Positions 1-35,109 of a stretch of DNA of 64,000 bases are shown one piece after another. Position 1 is the first letter of the stretch, and every line of letters starts with the position of its first letter. Origin of the DNA: Trichoplax sp. H2 (lineage: Eukaryota > Placozoa > Uniplacotomia > Trichoplacea). Made by a program: the position numbers and the translations under genes. The notes beneath the pieces were generated by a model, which worked only from the letters and a program-made list of their open reading frames with translations, ran no database searches and was not told where the DNA came from. Location: NCBI GenBank assembly GCA_003344405.1, contig NOWV01000050.1, forward strand, positions 124,001 to 188,000. Reading direction: 5' to 3'.

Positions 1-232
1 CTTAGCAATCATTTGAAGATAGTGAATAACGTTAATATTTTGTTGCTTGATTTTTAGTGCCATTTTTCTTCGGTGAGTGTATGGCTATATTATATTGAAT
101 TACTTTAGAAGTAATATGTATTAAATCAATAAGGTTATGGTAATAAATTGTTAACCATGAAAAAGAGTAAGGGTATAACGTAAATCTATTTAATCTGTTA
201 TATTTGCTAGGGGAAGAGACAAATAGAATTAA

Positions 233-12393
<12,161 letters not shown>

Positions 12394-14579
12394 GGTAGCT
12401 AGCTGATTAATATTTTAAAACCGTGATGTTCCTCTTTACGTTTATTTACTTTTTGCTACGTAAATCTTTAATGGATTGATGTATGCTCTAATGGTTTTTT
12501 TGTTTTCAATTCCTTGAATTAGAAAGAGAAAGAATCTTTGTTATTACATTAGATTGAGTAATGCCATGATGAGAAATAAATACATCGCTCGTGAGAGAAT
12601 TTTTTACATTTAATGTTATAGATGGTGAGAGGTTATTAATCGAATAAAGGAAGAGAAATAGCGATAACCTTTACTACTAAAGCATATGATAAAAAGTCAC
12701 TAAGCAGCACTAAACCCCATTCTTGGATGTAGCAGAAATCTTAATTAAGTTATTACTTTTTTAAATTGTAGCTGTGTAAATTTTGCTCAAGTTTACATTC
12801 TCTCCTGCTTAGGTAATTACGTGACGCAGGCTGAGACGATAATCCGTGAGGATAGTACATTAATGATTTGACTGTTTGATTACGTAACATTAGCAAAGAT
12901 GATTGCTAGCACATCATCTTTAATGATGAATCTGGTGCATATACATCTAACATCAAAATGGATAATACTAATATTAGCAATGGAAGACGTAAGTGATAAG
13001 ACTATCTAGCCTTATCGAGTAAGACAGTATTTTTAATTTCTAACTAAACCATTTTGCTTCTTACAAACTAATCTTTATATTTAACTAAACATAGTATAAA
13101 TTGAAGAGGAAAATGTATAGCGTTATTTGCTGTAGCCTTTAAATTTAAACGATCCATTGCCTAAAGCTATTCTTCTAAATATAATGAGCTGGTATTTACT
13201 CATGTTAAGACCTCTTAGCAATGTACACCTGCTGGCAATCATAGCTTGAGAAGTTGACCTTTATGACTGATTATTACAAACGGTCCTCCTCGATAAAAAG
13301 TATTAGATAGCTTCCTTTGGTATATCTCAAGATTAGTATTATTCAGTAAAATAATAGTTGATGATTGTTATTACGCTTGATTTAAAATTCAAAGTTAGCG
13401 TAGCTATATATTTCGCTTCTTTAATAAGTATATGATGACAGTTAATCTTCAGAATGGCAACGCTTTAATTACTGAGCAATCCGAAGTATTCGATTATAAT
13501 CGTTTAGAATTCAAAGTAATATCAGGAGATGGTCATCATGTTATTTTTCTAAATTAGAACGCGGAATTGCTGGTTAAATTTCATTTATTTTGTAGACAAA
13601 AATTCTAGTTGAACTGATGAAGGAATTCGATGATTACAGTACAGTAGTAAAGAAGCTATGAAAGCCTTTAATTATCTTAGCATATTGTTACTAAAAGCAT
13701 ACTAGATTAGTTTTCAAATATGGCTTTAATTGCAAAGCTGGACGACAGATTTTACCGGCATTATTTAATGTGTAGTATAAGGGAAAATTTAGGCAAGAAT
13801 AACAAAATATAAGAGGACAGAACACACGGTTATAGTATCGATTACTAATTGATTTTTTTGAATGGTACCTTTTCCTTTCAAGAGAATCTATCTAAATGAT
13901 GATAGTACTGTACTGTATATTATCCAAAGAACGAGTTATTAATATTCTTACTCTGTAAGTTACTCAAATCATATGATACTGTGGCCGCTTTAACTATTAA
14001 ATAAATAAAAACTGTCTAAAGTGAAATGTGATACAGTAAGTAGTGATTATTGATGATATCACCGAACAAGCGGTTATTGCATAAAATAAAACCTGTTATC
14101 CAGTATCATGAAGAATAGGGGCATGTGGGCATGAAATGACAAGGGTAGAGAATATCATGTTACAATGGATTTAAATTTTACTATGTATGTTCCGCTTGTT
14201 TATTTCAATATGCGATATTGTGCTCTTCCCAGTCTAAGTAATACAGCCAAATACAACGCATAACAGGATTTTTATGCTTTGTCATCAAATGGATTTATAA
14301 CACTGGATAACTTGAAATAGTATTGTACAATCTTAGAGGATAATATTGAGGATATTACTGTAAGACGGCTATGCCTAACAATGAGGTAGAGACTTTCTAC
14401 ATAAAACCAGCTAGGGCAGTGATAACGAAAAATTATCCAATATCTTACTCTTACAATGGCAGAAAGAAACAACAACTGAATTAAATATCTTTGCTTAGAC
14501 TTTGCTAATAAACGACACCAATGCTTTTCTATGCTCATCAACATATTTTAAGGCGTATGTTTAAGGTGATTCATTGAAA

Positions 14580-14895
14580 GCCTTAATGAACCACTCGAGG
14601 AAAAAATATTTCGATCAAACCCTATTTAACATTGCTAACTAATAGGAGATTTCGATTAGGACGATGTACGGTTGTGCAACAGAATGGTCAAGAAAGAATG
14701 AAATGGAGATGCCACATTTTCAAGACATAACTTGAAGAAGAAGAATTTATAATTGAATGCTTCAACAAGCCTCCTGAGGCAAAAATACCTCGACCAAATG
14801 CTGTTTAACATGGTTAATACGAAATTTCGATTAGGACGATGATCGGATGTGCAATAGAACGATAAAAAAATAATGGAATAGAGATGTCGAATCAA
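14580..14895. repeat. Diverged tandem repeat, two copies offset by about 178 bases
   Basis: Copies at about 14580-14724 and 14758-14895 share blocks such as TTTCGATTAGGACGATG and TGTGCAA(C/T)AGAA in the same order, with indels. The two match at clearly above chance level but are well diverged, so the duplication is old. No coding potential is seen. Confidence 0.6.
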
Positions 14896-17800
14896 CGCCA
14901 AAAGTACAATAGCAAACGAATACTATAACAGAAAAATGAGAAAAATAAATTGGTCATTGCAGACCTTAATGGTCGTATGAAATTAGTCTTTGATCTGCAT
15001 TGTAGCCATTGAAAACTTAAAGATTATCGCATTAAAATGTTTATTTTCAATATCTCATCTGTTAAGAGCTGCTACGCCTGACAGAAGGTTGTTTTCTGTC
15101 ATTTAAATACAAGTATACAGATTAGATCGAGATTTTTAATTACAAATATGTCGAGTAGTGACAAAGGAAATGATTGGTTTTGGATTTACTTTTAAGGAAA
15201 GATACTAAATTTTGAAATAACCAACACAAATAGATATCCGGTTCAAATGTGCTGATGAAGACGATGGATAAATGATAGTCATGAAATGTATGATTTCCAT
15301 CTGTTAATTATCTATTCATTTAAACCCCCCCACCTCGGTCATTAAAGTAGAATCCTAATCATTATGCAGCAAAATGAAGATGACCTTGATAGTATCGATT
15401 ACTTCCGTTTAAGGATTGTATAATCGTTGTTTCAGTTGATGGATGGCTGCCTCGACAATGAAATAAATCTTAAGACAACAAAAACTTGTCCTATGATATT
15501 TTGAATTCAATCGATGAAATCAATTTGTTAATGACCATCCATTAAAATGTGATGATTTCGACCGTCTTAGGATGTACAGTAGCTCACTTTCCCTTGACTA
15601 ATATTCTACTATACTTTCGACGCGAATCATTCAATTTTATCGTTTAACCGTAAGGCTTACCTTTTACTTCCAATTCGATGAGCGAAATTGATTTGTTCAC
15701 GGCCATAAGGCGAGATGAATCGTGACTATATCAATGATCCAACTGCTTTTCTTGTATCAGCAACGATTAACCAAGCTAGGACTTCAAAGAAGAAAGTGGA
15801 AGAATTGAATTAGGATGGGGCAATTGCTTCTCCTTTACTTTTTCACTTGTAATCAATACAGTGAAGTCGTTATATGATTATGAATGCGAGCACGTCGATA
15901 AACATGAATGTCTATGTATATAAATACGTCTATATCCTCTCATGAAGGGAGGGAAAAAAGAGTTTTAAAATCTCTCTACGCAACATTTAGTTATCAACTT
16001 GACTTGATGTACGGTAGCCTATTGGTATATCTAAAAATGGAAGAAGAAAGCAATAATAGTACCTCAATCTAAGCCAATTGTTCAATAGCTACTTGTACCA
16101 GATGATGCTAGCTTCCTACTGTATAGAAATGTTTTGATATCAGTATGGATAGAATAAGGTTTAATTTAATCCTTAACATAACACCATACCCTACGATGAA
16201 AAGATCGATCACTAATGTCAATACCACGCACATTGAGGGCTAGGTACGTATGCTCAAGTCGGCTACGTTACCTTTTCCTTTCCAATTAATTTTGCTAAGA
16301 GTAGAGCAAGACCATTCAATTTGTCAATTCAATGCATGCTCCAAGTATGCTAAGACGTTGAATTGGCCAGTATTAAAATGCCAATTAATAGTAATTAAAA
16401 TCGATCATGATACAATAGATGAATTATTAATGCTAAGTAAACCATCTAGACAGCAAGCAAGTAGCGAGAAGCCAGATCGCTTAATAGGCCTCAGTAATCA
16501 GTTAAATATTTTTTCGATCCCCTCCCCTTTTAGGACATCATTTTATTCTGATTTTATTCCATTTCTTGTCATCTTTATTCAATTTAATGACCATTGTATC
16601 TTTCGTTTATTCTATTATCTGTGATTATAAAAAAAGGAGTAATCGCCAATAATAAAATAGCCTTTCGTGTATTTTAAATGGTTTCTTTCTTATTGTAATG
16701 GCTACTTTTCCAATAATATTGAACCGATGATTATAAGATTGAAATAATATTATTCAATACAGACAATACAAGTTTAGACTAGAGGAGTTCCCTTAATACT
16801 ATTGTTTTGCTACCAATTAATCTTGTCTTAACTATGCTGATCAAGATATAAATAAGATAATCATCATGACAAAAACAGTTTGAAGATAACAAGTTGAAAT
16901 TTTCCCTCCCCTCCCTCTCTCTTTCAAGCTAAAATTATATTAACAATAACACATCACTTGATGACGCGATAATGGCATGCAAATAAGACGATAGTTTAGC
17001 ACCATGCATTGGATCGATTCAGTGATACTCCAACTAGCCTAAAATCATGCATTAATATACTATTATTCTCATTTCGATCGTTAATTGAAAGTTTCCTAAT
17101 TAAGATCTTCTTAATCTGATCCTTTCTATAACAAGATAATGAGATACGCTAGACGTTGACTTTGCTTTCTTCCACGCTTCTCCTATATGTTGTCAACTTT
17201 ATAACAGTTCATCTTCTTATACATCAAAATAGAAGAGGAAATAACAAGAAAGACAGACGAGATAATCTTTTCCATTTCGCCCTTTACTACTATCAACTCT
17301 ACTTTTGGCGTATCAATCCACAGTGACCAATTTTTTTTTATTTGTTGCTTCCCTTCCTTCAACTCTGTGCTCATGAGTGATAAATTTAAAAGGACCAATC
17401 ATTTTCCCCTTCCCCTCCCTCCAACTCTACTTATCTAACTCAATTTGTGGGGTATAAATCTAAAATGATTAGACAACCACAGATCATGCTAGAATTTCAA
17501 TAGGATTTTGAGGATAGAAGGCAGTATGATATTCATATTGATAATGTGTTCTTAGTGTTTACAAAGAATCTAACTTGTTGGCGTAAAGTTGATTCTAGTT
17601 GAATAGATTAATGCGCTGCATGTTGCGAAATTCTTTAATAGAAGTTATTCAAGCTGACAGACCCAAAATGTAATCTTTTTTATTATGACCACCTTGTTAC
17701 TATTTGCATTAAGCTAAAAAATCATCATGGCCTACATTTTATAGTAGAGATTCGATAACCAATGAGAGATTGCTTCGTCTATAACGTGATACAAGTGGAA

Positions 17801-18833
17801 GAGAAATGTCAACATGACATAATAGATCACGCACCAAGGTCCATAATTTTGTATCCATGTTGAACTAAGGTACAATAAAAGAATAGTACTATAAGCACCC
17901 ACTATGCTTGATCAAGAATGCTGACTCAAAGGCTTAGTCAATAACTTACATTATTGTTGCTGTATACTATAATTTAAAATTCTATCCTGTCTATGACTTG
18001 GCTAATTTATTATCCTTATCGCAGCGATGACTCACCAACTTAAGACATAGCTTGTTCTATTTTCAGTCTTTAAACGTGATAGTGAATGGTATTTGTTTGA
18101 TGATAAGCAATCGTAGGTTTTGTCACCCATCAAGACTGTTTTACTTTATACCTTCCATCTTGAAGGACTTTAATTTCAATTTCTATCAATCTGATGCATC
18201 GCTTTAAATGCTGGAAAATATTCAGCGCCTTGAATGCTGTCGATAAATTGTAGCAAGTAGAGAGAAATTTCTTAACAGCGTATTTGTCAACGTGGTTTCC
18301 AGCCTACCGATAAATATTCTATAAAATATCCAAATCTGCTTGAATCTCAAAAGTCTATTGCAAAATAGACCCACAGGATAAGGTTGTCTTATAAAATAAT
18401 CTATGGGTAATAGGTATAGAAGTTATTTTGACGGCATTCTCGTCAACTATGTTCCCAGCCCATAGATAGACAGTTTGTACCTGCATGAATTTTGCCAACA
18501 CATTGCAGAATTCAAACATTGACCCAAGCTGTCGAATAAAATAGTCTTTGAGCAACAAGTAGAGATGTTTACCACATGACTTTCCAGCCTAAATGTTGTT
18601 TCCAGCCAATGCATAATGAGACATTTTTTAAAATAGTTGTTAATACTAAACCTGCTTAATGCTTGTTGGTCATTATAGAATTAAACCAAAAGATCAAGTT
18701 ATCTCAATGTACTAATTAGAGAAGCTATTTGATGGTATTCTTGTCAATTTGTTATATGCAGCTTACTGATAGATGTGTAATAACATATTAAAACTGCTTT
18801 AATCTCGTGTTGACGCGGCTAGTTAGTAGTTTA

Positions 18834-19060
18834 AGACAAGGATTACAGATTCCACTTATAGAGGTATTAGGAGATTCTAACAGCTACAATCGAATAAATA
18901 GGCCTTTGCGACACTGTTACATAATTTTAGTCGGACTGTATTACGGTTAGCGATTACTTGTTTATAGTCTGACCAAGATTACCAATTTCACTTATAGAGA
19001 CATTAGAAGATTCTAACGATTGCAATGAAATAAGTTGGCCTTTACAGAACTTTCATATAT
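18834..19060. repeat. Diverged tandem repeat, two copies of about 95 bases
   Basis: About 18834-18930 and 18968-19060 share the blocks 'TTCCACTTATAGAG' / 'TTTCACTTATAGAG', 'ATTAGRAGATTCTAAC' and 'GGCCTTT' in order, at an offset of about 134. It is non-coding in appearance. Confidence 0.55.
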
Positions 19061-19366
19061 CACATGGGTACTTGAAAAATCTCTTTTCTATCGTAATATT
19101 ACAGAAATATTTACAATTTTTAGCAGTTGCCAACAAATTATATCGATAACTTCTAGCTTGTTTGTGTGCATTGGAAAAAGTTTGAGCTACTTCAATGGTA
19201 TCGATAGGTTTTTTATACTTGCATTGAATAGTTCTATTACTTCGTAACCATTAATCGCTGGCTTTCAGCATACTATGATTACGAACAGATTAACCATGAA
19301 AGATACACCTGAGATGTTTTACTTTAGCACTATTCACGAATATTGGATAAGCTGGAAAATATGCAT

Positions 19367-19870
19367 AACTAGGGGTGGACTATGACGATAATTATAAATT
19401 CCTACTAATGCGTCATTTGGAATTAAAAGCCATGCTATCCTTTGACCTTCTTAATGCAATTATTAAGCTAGTCCTAGGATTGCAATGCGCTACATCAGTT
19501 TGTTATCATTTCTCAAAGTATTAAGACATTATTTATTTGCATTCCTTTACCTAAATGAACTGGAAAACATGTATAAGTAGCTATAGACTATAATAATAGT
19601 AAACTAGCAAAACCCGTGGAAATTCTACGGAATATAGTACATTTTAAATTAATAATTATAATATTGTATAACAGCGTGACACACTTACGATTGTATTAAT
19701 ATGATTTGATTCCTGCCAGCGCATCATTTAAAATTGGAAGTCATATTATTTTTTAAGTTTGTTAATGCAATTCGTAAGTCAATTCTTGGATTATATCGTG
19801 TTACATCAGTTGGGTGCTATTTCTTAAAGTATCAAGATATTATTTATTCACAATCCTTGACCTAGTTGCT
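19367..19870. repeat. Diverged repeat, two copies of about 180 bases
   Basis: About 19367-19563 and 19670-19870 share an ordered series of blocks (GCRTCATTT, TTAATGCAATT, GCTACATCAGTTTG / GTTACATCAGTTGG, AAGTATYAAGAYATTATTTATT) at an offset of about 300. There are many substitutions. It may be two copies of an old dispersed element. Confidence 0.55.
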
Positions 19871-22800
19871 ATTTTTATCTACCGATCGTTAGTTAGCAAA
19901 GTGCAGATATTGGTTGTAATTTAGAAAATGGTGTTGTGGCACTTTATATTTCAGTAACTAACCATTAACTTAGAGTTTCAAGATGTGGTTATTTACATGT
20001 CCTAACTTAAAGTATCACTTAAAGAGGTTGAAAGATTAAATATTCGAGCTATTAACTTTATAAGAGAATTATGTTATACAAAGTATGCAATTGCTTCTCC
20101 TGACGCGTCAAATAAGATAGGCACAGATATATGTGTAATCGCTTAGATTATATGGAAAGACATTATTTTGAAATATTGTATGATACTTTGAAGTAACTAT
20201 CTAAGCTTATTGTTATAATTATGAAATCTCGGATAATCAATGAAGGGAATTAAAAAGTAGAAAGTAATAGTTAGTACTTCTATTCGCCTTAATTGATACA
20301 GCTTTAGAAATAGCTTACAACATCAGATATAATTTACTACCAGTTTACAGGCATATTAAATTATAAATCACCTGCAGAAATTTCGCTGTCTATGCCTTAG
20401 ATGATCAGAAAGTTTTGCTATTTATAGGGCACAGCTCACAGCTCACAGCTGGTTCTTCGTGATATAAACGAATAAGATTTCCTTTATACGAATATCTATT
20501 AGCCTAGCAAAAACTTTCTCATAATACTTCTTGAGGAGAATATATTATATTCGTAAGTAAATATTAAATAACTAGAAAATAACTTTACTCTAGTGTAATT
20601 AATTGCAAAATTTCAGAAGATATTATTACTTTAATGCATGTATTGTCGTTATATTCAAGATTTAGAGAACTGTCTAGCTACATCATACTGTACTTAGCTA
20701 CTTAAATTTAGAAGAATTTAATATATACGGTACGCACTATTATCTTGAAATTGTCCATTTATAAGGTATTTATCAATATAGCAATCACAAACCTCCAGAA
20801 GTCATTTATAGCCTATATTACTGGTTAATATCGTCTATGAACTACATGATAAGTGAATTAAGCTATCGGGTATTGATCGGTTTCTTAGCATTTAACATGC
20901 TAAAAGTCACGTGTATTGAAAAATCCGAAAGATAAAGCCAAAATACTATGCTAGCACTTTACGTAATTATTTGTCTGGAGGATTATTTATTGGTACAATA
21001 GTAATTTGCAATCTTCAGTATATCCTGAAATATATCATTAATATTGTTCATTTAAAAACGTAAATAACTTAATACATAATTAGTTGATTAGTATACATTT
21101 AATAAAAGCGATTAATTTATACATGCTCTATCATAGCAATTTGCACAACAATATTCGATCGTACTTTCATGTTATTGATTGTAGTATATTTAGAATATAC
21201 TGTAACTATATTCTACTCTTAAATATAGACATGTTGTATTGATCTTATATTTAGACATATCTACAGTCTGTTTGCTCTACATTCAAATATGGCCTACTAC
21301 ATTTAGTTATTACAGTCCTCGCTATTTTCTACAATCATCTGCTATTCTATAACCTGTTATGGTATATGTTGTATCTAATCCTACAATCATGTTCTCTGCA
21401 TGTGTTTTAATGCCATAGCTATAAATACTGCCATTTTCTGCCTTAGATTTCTTAAGTTGCATTATTAGTCACAGTAAGTATTCACACTTTACTTACGGCA
21501 GCTACCACGCCGACCTACCGTAATTATCACATTGTACCTAACTATTCTTAAGCTCTTTGTGCAATTCTCTGCATGGCAACTGAAACCACATTATCTGACT
21601 CTTTGAACACTCCATCACATTGATTCACAAAGATAAGTAGAGAATTACTACAAATATGTAGTCTTAAACTAGTAATATTAGAATGCCAAATGATATATGA
21701 ACGACATTCTGCTTTAAAGGTATCAACAAAATACCAAAAACTTAGCTGGCAGTATCTTTCCCTTTACTATACTATAGATATACAAGTATCACCTATTTCT
21801 ACACTAAATAAGGAAAAGGGTAACAGTTTCAATAAACATATTGTTCAATGATTAGATATCTAGATATTGCATCAAATCAATAAACAATAAATCATTTAAA
21901 CGCGTGTTCTATTAATTATTTCAAATGCTTATGAGCCGACATCTAGTTTACAGAAAATTACTATCCAACTTCTGGTAACCAACTATAAAGTACCTGGATA
22001 ACAATACAAAAATTCATGAATAGCAAGCAGCTTACATTACTAAGTGCTTAGAGGTATACACTAATAAAAGTCTTGTAGATCCAACCTTATTAAAATAAAT
22101 GAGCAGCAATAAATTTACTGTATTGGAACTCGTTTATTAATATTACTGAGAAAAATATTGATAGGCAATTATTCTTTTTACTATGGAAGTAGATTATATT
22201 TTTAAGTGATGGAAATTATCACAAATTAGTAATTGCCCAATTTGTAGAGAAATTGAAGCAAGCATTAAATAAAGCATATTATTGACACATTCCTATTTAG
22301 ACCTACATCATTTTAATCAATAGAGCATTAAAACTTGATCAATTAGTTCGAAGCCAATCATTTCTGTACCATCAACTTTGGCACAAGTTATAAATTTTAC
22401 ATGAAAAACGTAAAGTATATAAATATTATCAATAAAAATTGCTTAATATTAATGACATGCTTTCATTCACAATTATAAAGTAAACTTTGGCCTATTCCAA
22501 GAAATAGACTACATTAACTACACGAATTGGATTACAATCATTTACTTAGAAGGTTTTTAACTATAGAAATCATCTCATGAGATGTAATCAAATTACACAA
22601 ATAACATCTATTTTAAATAATAAATGAAGGAATTTGTTTATAATATTCATGCTAAGATTTTAGAAAATACTATTTAGTCTCTCCAACATGAATAACTTAT
22701 TACCAGCTCGATAACGTCATAATATGATATTATTTATCGACCCTATTCGGTTATAATGTCATCTGCTATGTGTAGCTGATCTTGTTATATATATTGATAT

Positions 22801-25800
22801 TATATGAGCATTAATAGTTGCAAAGAAATAATGTTACTGCAGCCTAAACCTAATTAAAAGTTGATTTATTTTGAAACCTCAAGAGAATGTTGCTATTGAT
22901 TACCGTATAGTAGAACATTCTGCTATTAAGGTCAATAGCATTCCTCTATCACTATTTACTAGAGATTGCATATGAAGTTGCATTTATCACAAAATAATGA
23001 TCCAGTAATGATATCATAATCTAGAATTATTAATATGTATTGGTACATTCAAAAAACCTAAAAGAGCTGTTAAAAATAACTAGTTATGAATTCTAACGGT
23101 AGCGTAATAGTAGAGATCGAGTAAATTTAAATTTATCGTACGAAATATTGAAAACTGTTTAGCATCATTTTATCATTATTTCCATTAATCTTAGTTGCCA
23201 TGCTATAAACCGATTCACAGGAAATGTAGACTTATTAAATCGTTATCCTTAAAGTAATTCTATCTTAGATATACCAGTTTTGATCATCTTGTATTAATAA
23301 ATAGTTCATATAATTTACCAAGAAAGAACTGGATTAGTCTAAATATTGACCATTATTAAAAAGCTTTTTTGTTATTTTTCTATTGATAAAAAATTTAAAA
23401 TTCAATTAGTAATAGCTATAGTTCTACCTAGTGTATTTGACCTTCTAAACGTCATTTCACCTTCACCTCAAACTCTTACATAGTTTAATATAAATCAATG
23501 ACTATTATTGTTTACATTGGACATAGTTTTTACTTATGACATGGTTATTGTGATCAAAAATTTAATGTTTTATCTCATTTCAAATGTGCTAAAATGAAGT
23601 AAGCTTATTTCTGTTTCCATCTAAAGCCTGTACATCAACTAATAAATGAATTAAAACTAAATTTCTATCGGCTTAGATATCGACTGATTCATTTATCGGG
23701 CGATATTCTCACATTTTTTATGTTTTCCATTAAAGTAAAGCTTAGCTAAGATCCGGTACTATTATCTAATCTTAACACTATAGTTATTTGAACACCAGTT
23801 CGAGACTAAATGTTATGAATTTCATGCAGTAACTTTACGACATATTCATTTAACTTGATTCCATAATTCCAAAGCGAATAATTAAGTAAAAAATTATCAG
23901 AAGATAGCCTATGAAACTATCCAGCTTTTGAATTGCTTCTAATAAATTCTCACGTACATAAACAAGGTATTGTATAGTATTAAAATTTTATCAGATGTAA
24001 AATTTATAGCATAGCTACGTAGGAGTGCTATAGGCATATGGTATAAAGCTTTATACATGGCAAATTCACTCGTTCTAATGCTAAAAAAGCCTTGTAAATG
24101 CAACCTTAAATATTACAATAATGGAATAATTCCTAGGAAATATTAATAACAATCTTAATAGCTAATATGTATCCCACTGTAAGTCCATCATTCACGATAA
24201 AAATTTCGTCAATAACCATTATGGATCTATCTACTTCATTCATATTTTGAGTGATTATCATACCTAACCTAGTCTAAAAAGGAATTTACTCTGTTGCTAT
24301 AGCTATCTACACTCAAATAATAAGGAGTATTGCTCCATGTTTAAGGTATGCTGTAAATTTACTTGAGCTCGTAATTTACTAGTCTTAAATAATCTTGCTA
24401 TCAATTGGCATAGTCGTGATGATAACACCATCGCATACGTATAGTGCTACATTCATAACTAAGATCATTTGCTAATACGTATAGACTCGTTTTATAAACA
24501 ACGCTATGTAAATATTTTTTTGTTATTAAAAGAATTATAAAATAAACATAGAATGCTAATTTACGTATATATTGATTCTGTATATGCTGCATAATCATCC
24601 TATTCAAGATAATTCAGAAACCTTTTCTACAATTACGACGTGGTGTTCATATGGAGTAGAGGACAGTCTAGCATAGCAACTGATAACTCGCGGTACTACG
24701 GACAGCGAATTGAAAGTTGCTAACATGTTGATTACGTTTTAGATTTCAAGGATAAAAATTCAGATCATTTTTAACCGAATCAGTAAATGGTTAAATGTCG
24801 ATATATAAATTTTGTTCGTGTTCTATTATTAGCAAGATTTTGACTAGAAAACGTGAAAAATTAGTAAGGCCTCCTCGTTTACGTATGCACATGCAGTACA
24901 CATGTACATCCGGTACGTTTTTACCACTTCTTGAGCCGCTTCAAACAATTAAACTCTATCAATTAGTTAATTTTAAATTAAGTTGATTTCACTAGTAAAC
25001 AAGAGCATGCTAACGAAAAATTAGAGACGCCATTCCAAATATCTATGTTAGTGTATTTTATTAAATACTGCTTATTTGCATCACACAATTCATGAAATTT
25101 AAGTCTTTAAAATGTATTATACTCAGTAAGTTCACTACTTACAAAACAATTACGAGAATTTTATTGCTGTTGTTGCATCTCTATCTGTTATGTTAAATAA
25201 AGCATCTCAAATATCTTATTAGTTAATGCTGTTATGCTGATCAATTTCTTAATTACATAAAACCTCTTTTAAATATATGCTAATGGTTTCGTTGATATGA
25301 CGTAATGTAAGGAAGTTACAAAGTGATCTGTGTAAATAAATGATAGCCTTACGGTTAAGTTATTCTTTCTAAGCAATCTGATGCAATTATAGCTTAAAAT
25401 TTATTTTCAAATATACTGTAGAACATGCGCCAGATTAAATTTTAGTAAAAATTAAATAAAAAAGGACAAGAAATAGCTATTGCAACAAGCAGTGTTTATA
25501 GTTTACGCTTTACCAAAGGAAGCAACAACACTTTGGCATTGGTACTATTACATTCAATTCATGACTACTTTATCTACTAATTCCAATGAAATAATAAGAG
25601 AAATGGAATCTTAAATATGATAGCACATCGTGTAATTTCATGCATAGCTGCAAAGTAAATATAACGTTATAAAAGATCGAACTGATTGGCCACATAAGAA
25701 AGTTCCCACAGACAGAATTAATTAAGCTCGAGATAATAAGCATAAAGTGTTATATGGAATATAAAATATATCACCTACAATTATTATATAGGCAAGGCTA

Positions 25801-26395
25801 AACAATTATCAACTGCGGAAACAGATTAAATATTCTGAAATAACAAAGCAGAATTCACATTATCCATGCATGATGCTTACAATGCTGTATACATCATATC
25901 AGCTACCTAGGCTATGAATTGACAACCTGTGTCTCCCTTGTTACAAATGTAGATAATTTCGTTTAGAAAAGAAGTAGTTATCAATTTAAAATCAGGCTTC
26001 TTTACCAGTTTCGTCAATTTTGTTATAAATAGACCAATATCAATACTTATTTCAACGCTTTCTTTTCATTCGGCGCAAATATGTCAATTATACAATATTA
26101 GTATTTTTAGTATTATGAGCAAATGACTTTCGATACTCTATTACGTACAATGCTCAAATTAATCACTAATACTCAGATTAACAGATTTCACGCATCAAAG
26201 TTCTATTTCGAAGTTAAAAGTGCCATACTGATTAAGTTTCAATCTCTAAAAAAGTCCTCAAAAATGCATAGCCAATAATTGTAAAAGCTATTTTAGGTCA
26301 AAATAATAGAAACCTATTACATATGGTCTCTTTACTGATACTATGGTAACAATTACTATCATAAATAGATATATATAGATGTATCGTTACAGCTA

Positions 26396-33847
<7,452 letters not shown>

Positions 33848-35109
33848 CTACAAGAAAAGAGGGTAGCTTAGCTTTTGTTGTTCTAATTTGATGACTGTCA
33901 AGACATCATGCCAGAATTTATTGCTTTGCACAAACGTAAAATAATCAGTGCTCGATAGAATAAATCGATAGGTTCTTAATGATCTTCAGCTACGATATTC
34001 TCTCTATTACTGTATACTGTATTACTTCAATGGAAAAACATTTTTGGTTAGGTTATGATTTGAAATTGGCAGAGTTGGCTCGGTTTTGGGTATTGAAATT
34101 GTGAATGATTTCTTACCTAAACTAGACCGTGATCAGGTATAATTACAGTTTTCAAAGTCAATAATGTTGCAATTTACAATGCTAATATCAACTATACAGT
34201 ACAGGGAAGCTGATTGATGGAATAAAACAATTTTGAGTCAATCCGGATAGAAGATTGAACTGTATTGTGTCGTCATTTTAAATTTAGATTCAATTCTTGT
34301 ATTTAAACTCACTGGACCCACACTGTCTTCTTCTCTTTCACTTCAAATTATTTTCCTATTTTCCTTCAAGAAGAGTAATCTAGTTGAATGGCCGTTAGTA
34401 TTCATGGTATGCTGTTATAGACCGTTATTACGGTTGTTTTCTGTTTATAACGGTACTCATCTTGATAATAGAGTTCATCTCAGTACCCAAGTTCTAGTGA
34501 ATTCTTCTGATTTGGCTACAAGGAAAAATGCTGCACAAGAAAATCGTAACATATACGCTTGATGTTTGGTCATGATATCTGGTTTATTTGGCAGTGTCAC
34601 GTTCTGTAATAGTTACATAATTAGTATGTTACCTTCTTTCTATATATGGTTAAATATCACGATGTTATCACGTCAAGCTTATATAGATGTAGTTATGGTA
34701 CTATATTAAGGTTATCTATATATGTATTCTCATGTTGCCATACTTGGCATGATAGTCTATTTGTAATGACTAAACTAGGGAAACCTTTCTGTTAGTGATG
34801 ATTAGATCACAAGATCACAATAAAGAAAGTATATAAACTCTTCATTTTAACAATAAAGTTAGTTCTTCAACTTAATTACTGGGTCTCCTTGCTGAGTGCA
34901 GATCTAGTACTTGTTACAAAATTTGGAAGTTGTAACAGGCAGTAATAGACGGTCTACTTAGCAAGCCAATGCACTACTCAAAGTATTAATTATAGCTAAT
35001 GATTGCAGATTTGATGAGTGCATAACAGCACGGGTTGCAATGTATTTTGTCTAGAGTAAATCCATAAAAGTCTCATAAAGCCTATGTTTATTATTACTTG
35101 CAGTGTTGT

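Larger units (their letters stand above)
12394..26395. other. 14-kb stretch without a supportable gene, between genes A and B
   Basis: This stretch contains the 5' flank of A and the 3' flank of B. It is AT-rich with frequent stops in all frames. The longest open frame (16250-16624, plus, 124 codons) has no recognisable domain, and its pyrimidine-rich surroundings (16900-16930, 17400-17430) look non-coding. No ABC motif remnants were seen, so it is not an obvious dead fifth transporter. Local diverged tandem repeats are listed separately (14580-14895, 18834-19060, 19367-19870). It could hide distal regulatory DNA or decayed transposons. Confidence 0.6.

Noticed and set aside
16250-16624. 124-codon plus-strand open frame, the longest in the 12.4-26.4 kb region
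   Set aside because: No recognisable domain, no convincing splice context, and odd composition. It is compatible with chance in AT-rich DNA.
12394-26395. Possible dead fifth ABCC copy between A and B
   Set aside because: No Walker, signature or transmembrane exon remnants could be recognised on either strand by eye. A profile search would settle it.
34390-34600. Several minus-strand ATG candidates for gene B's first exon
   Set aside because: Each has a weak donor, the wrong phase, or an early stop, so none could be preferred.
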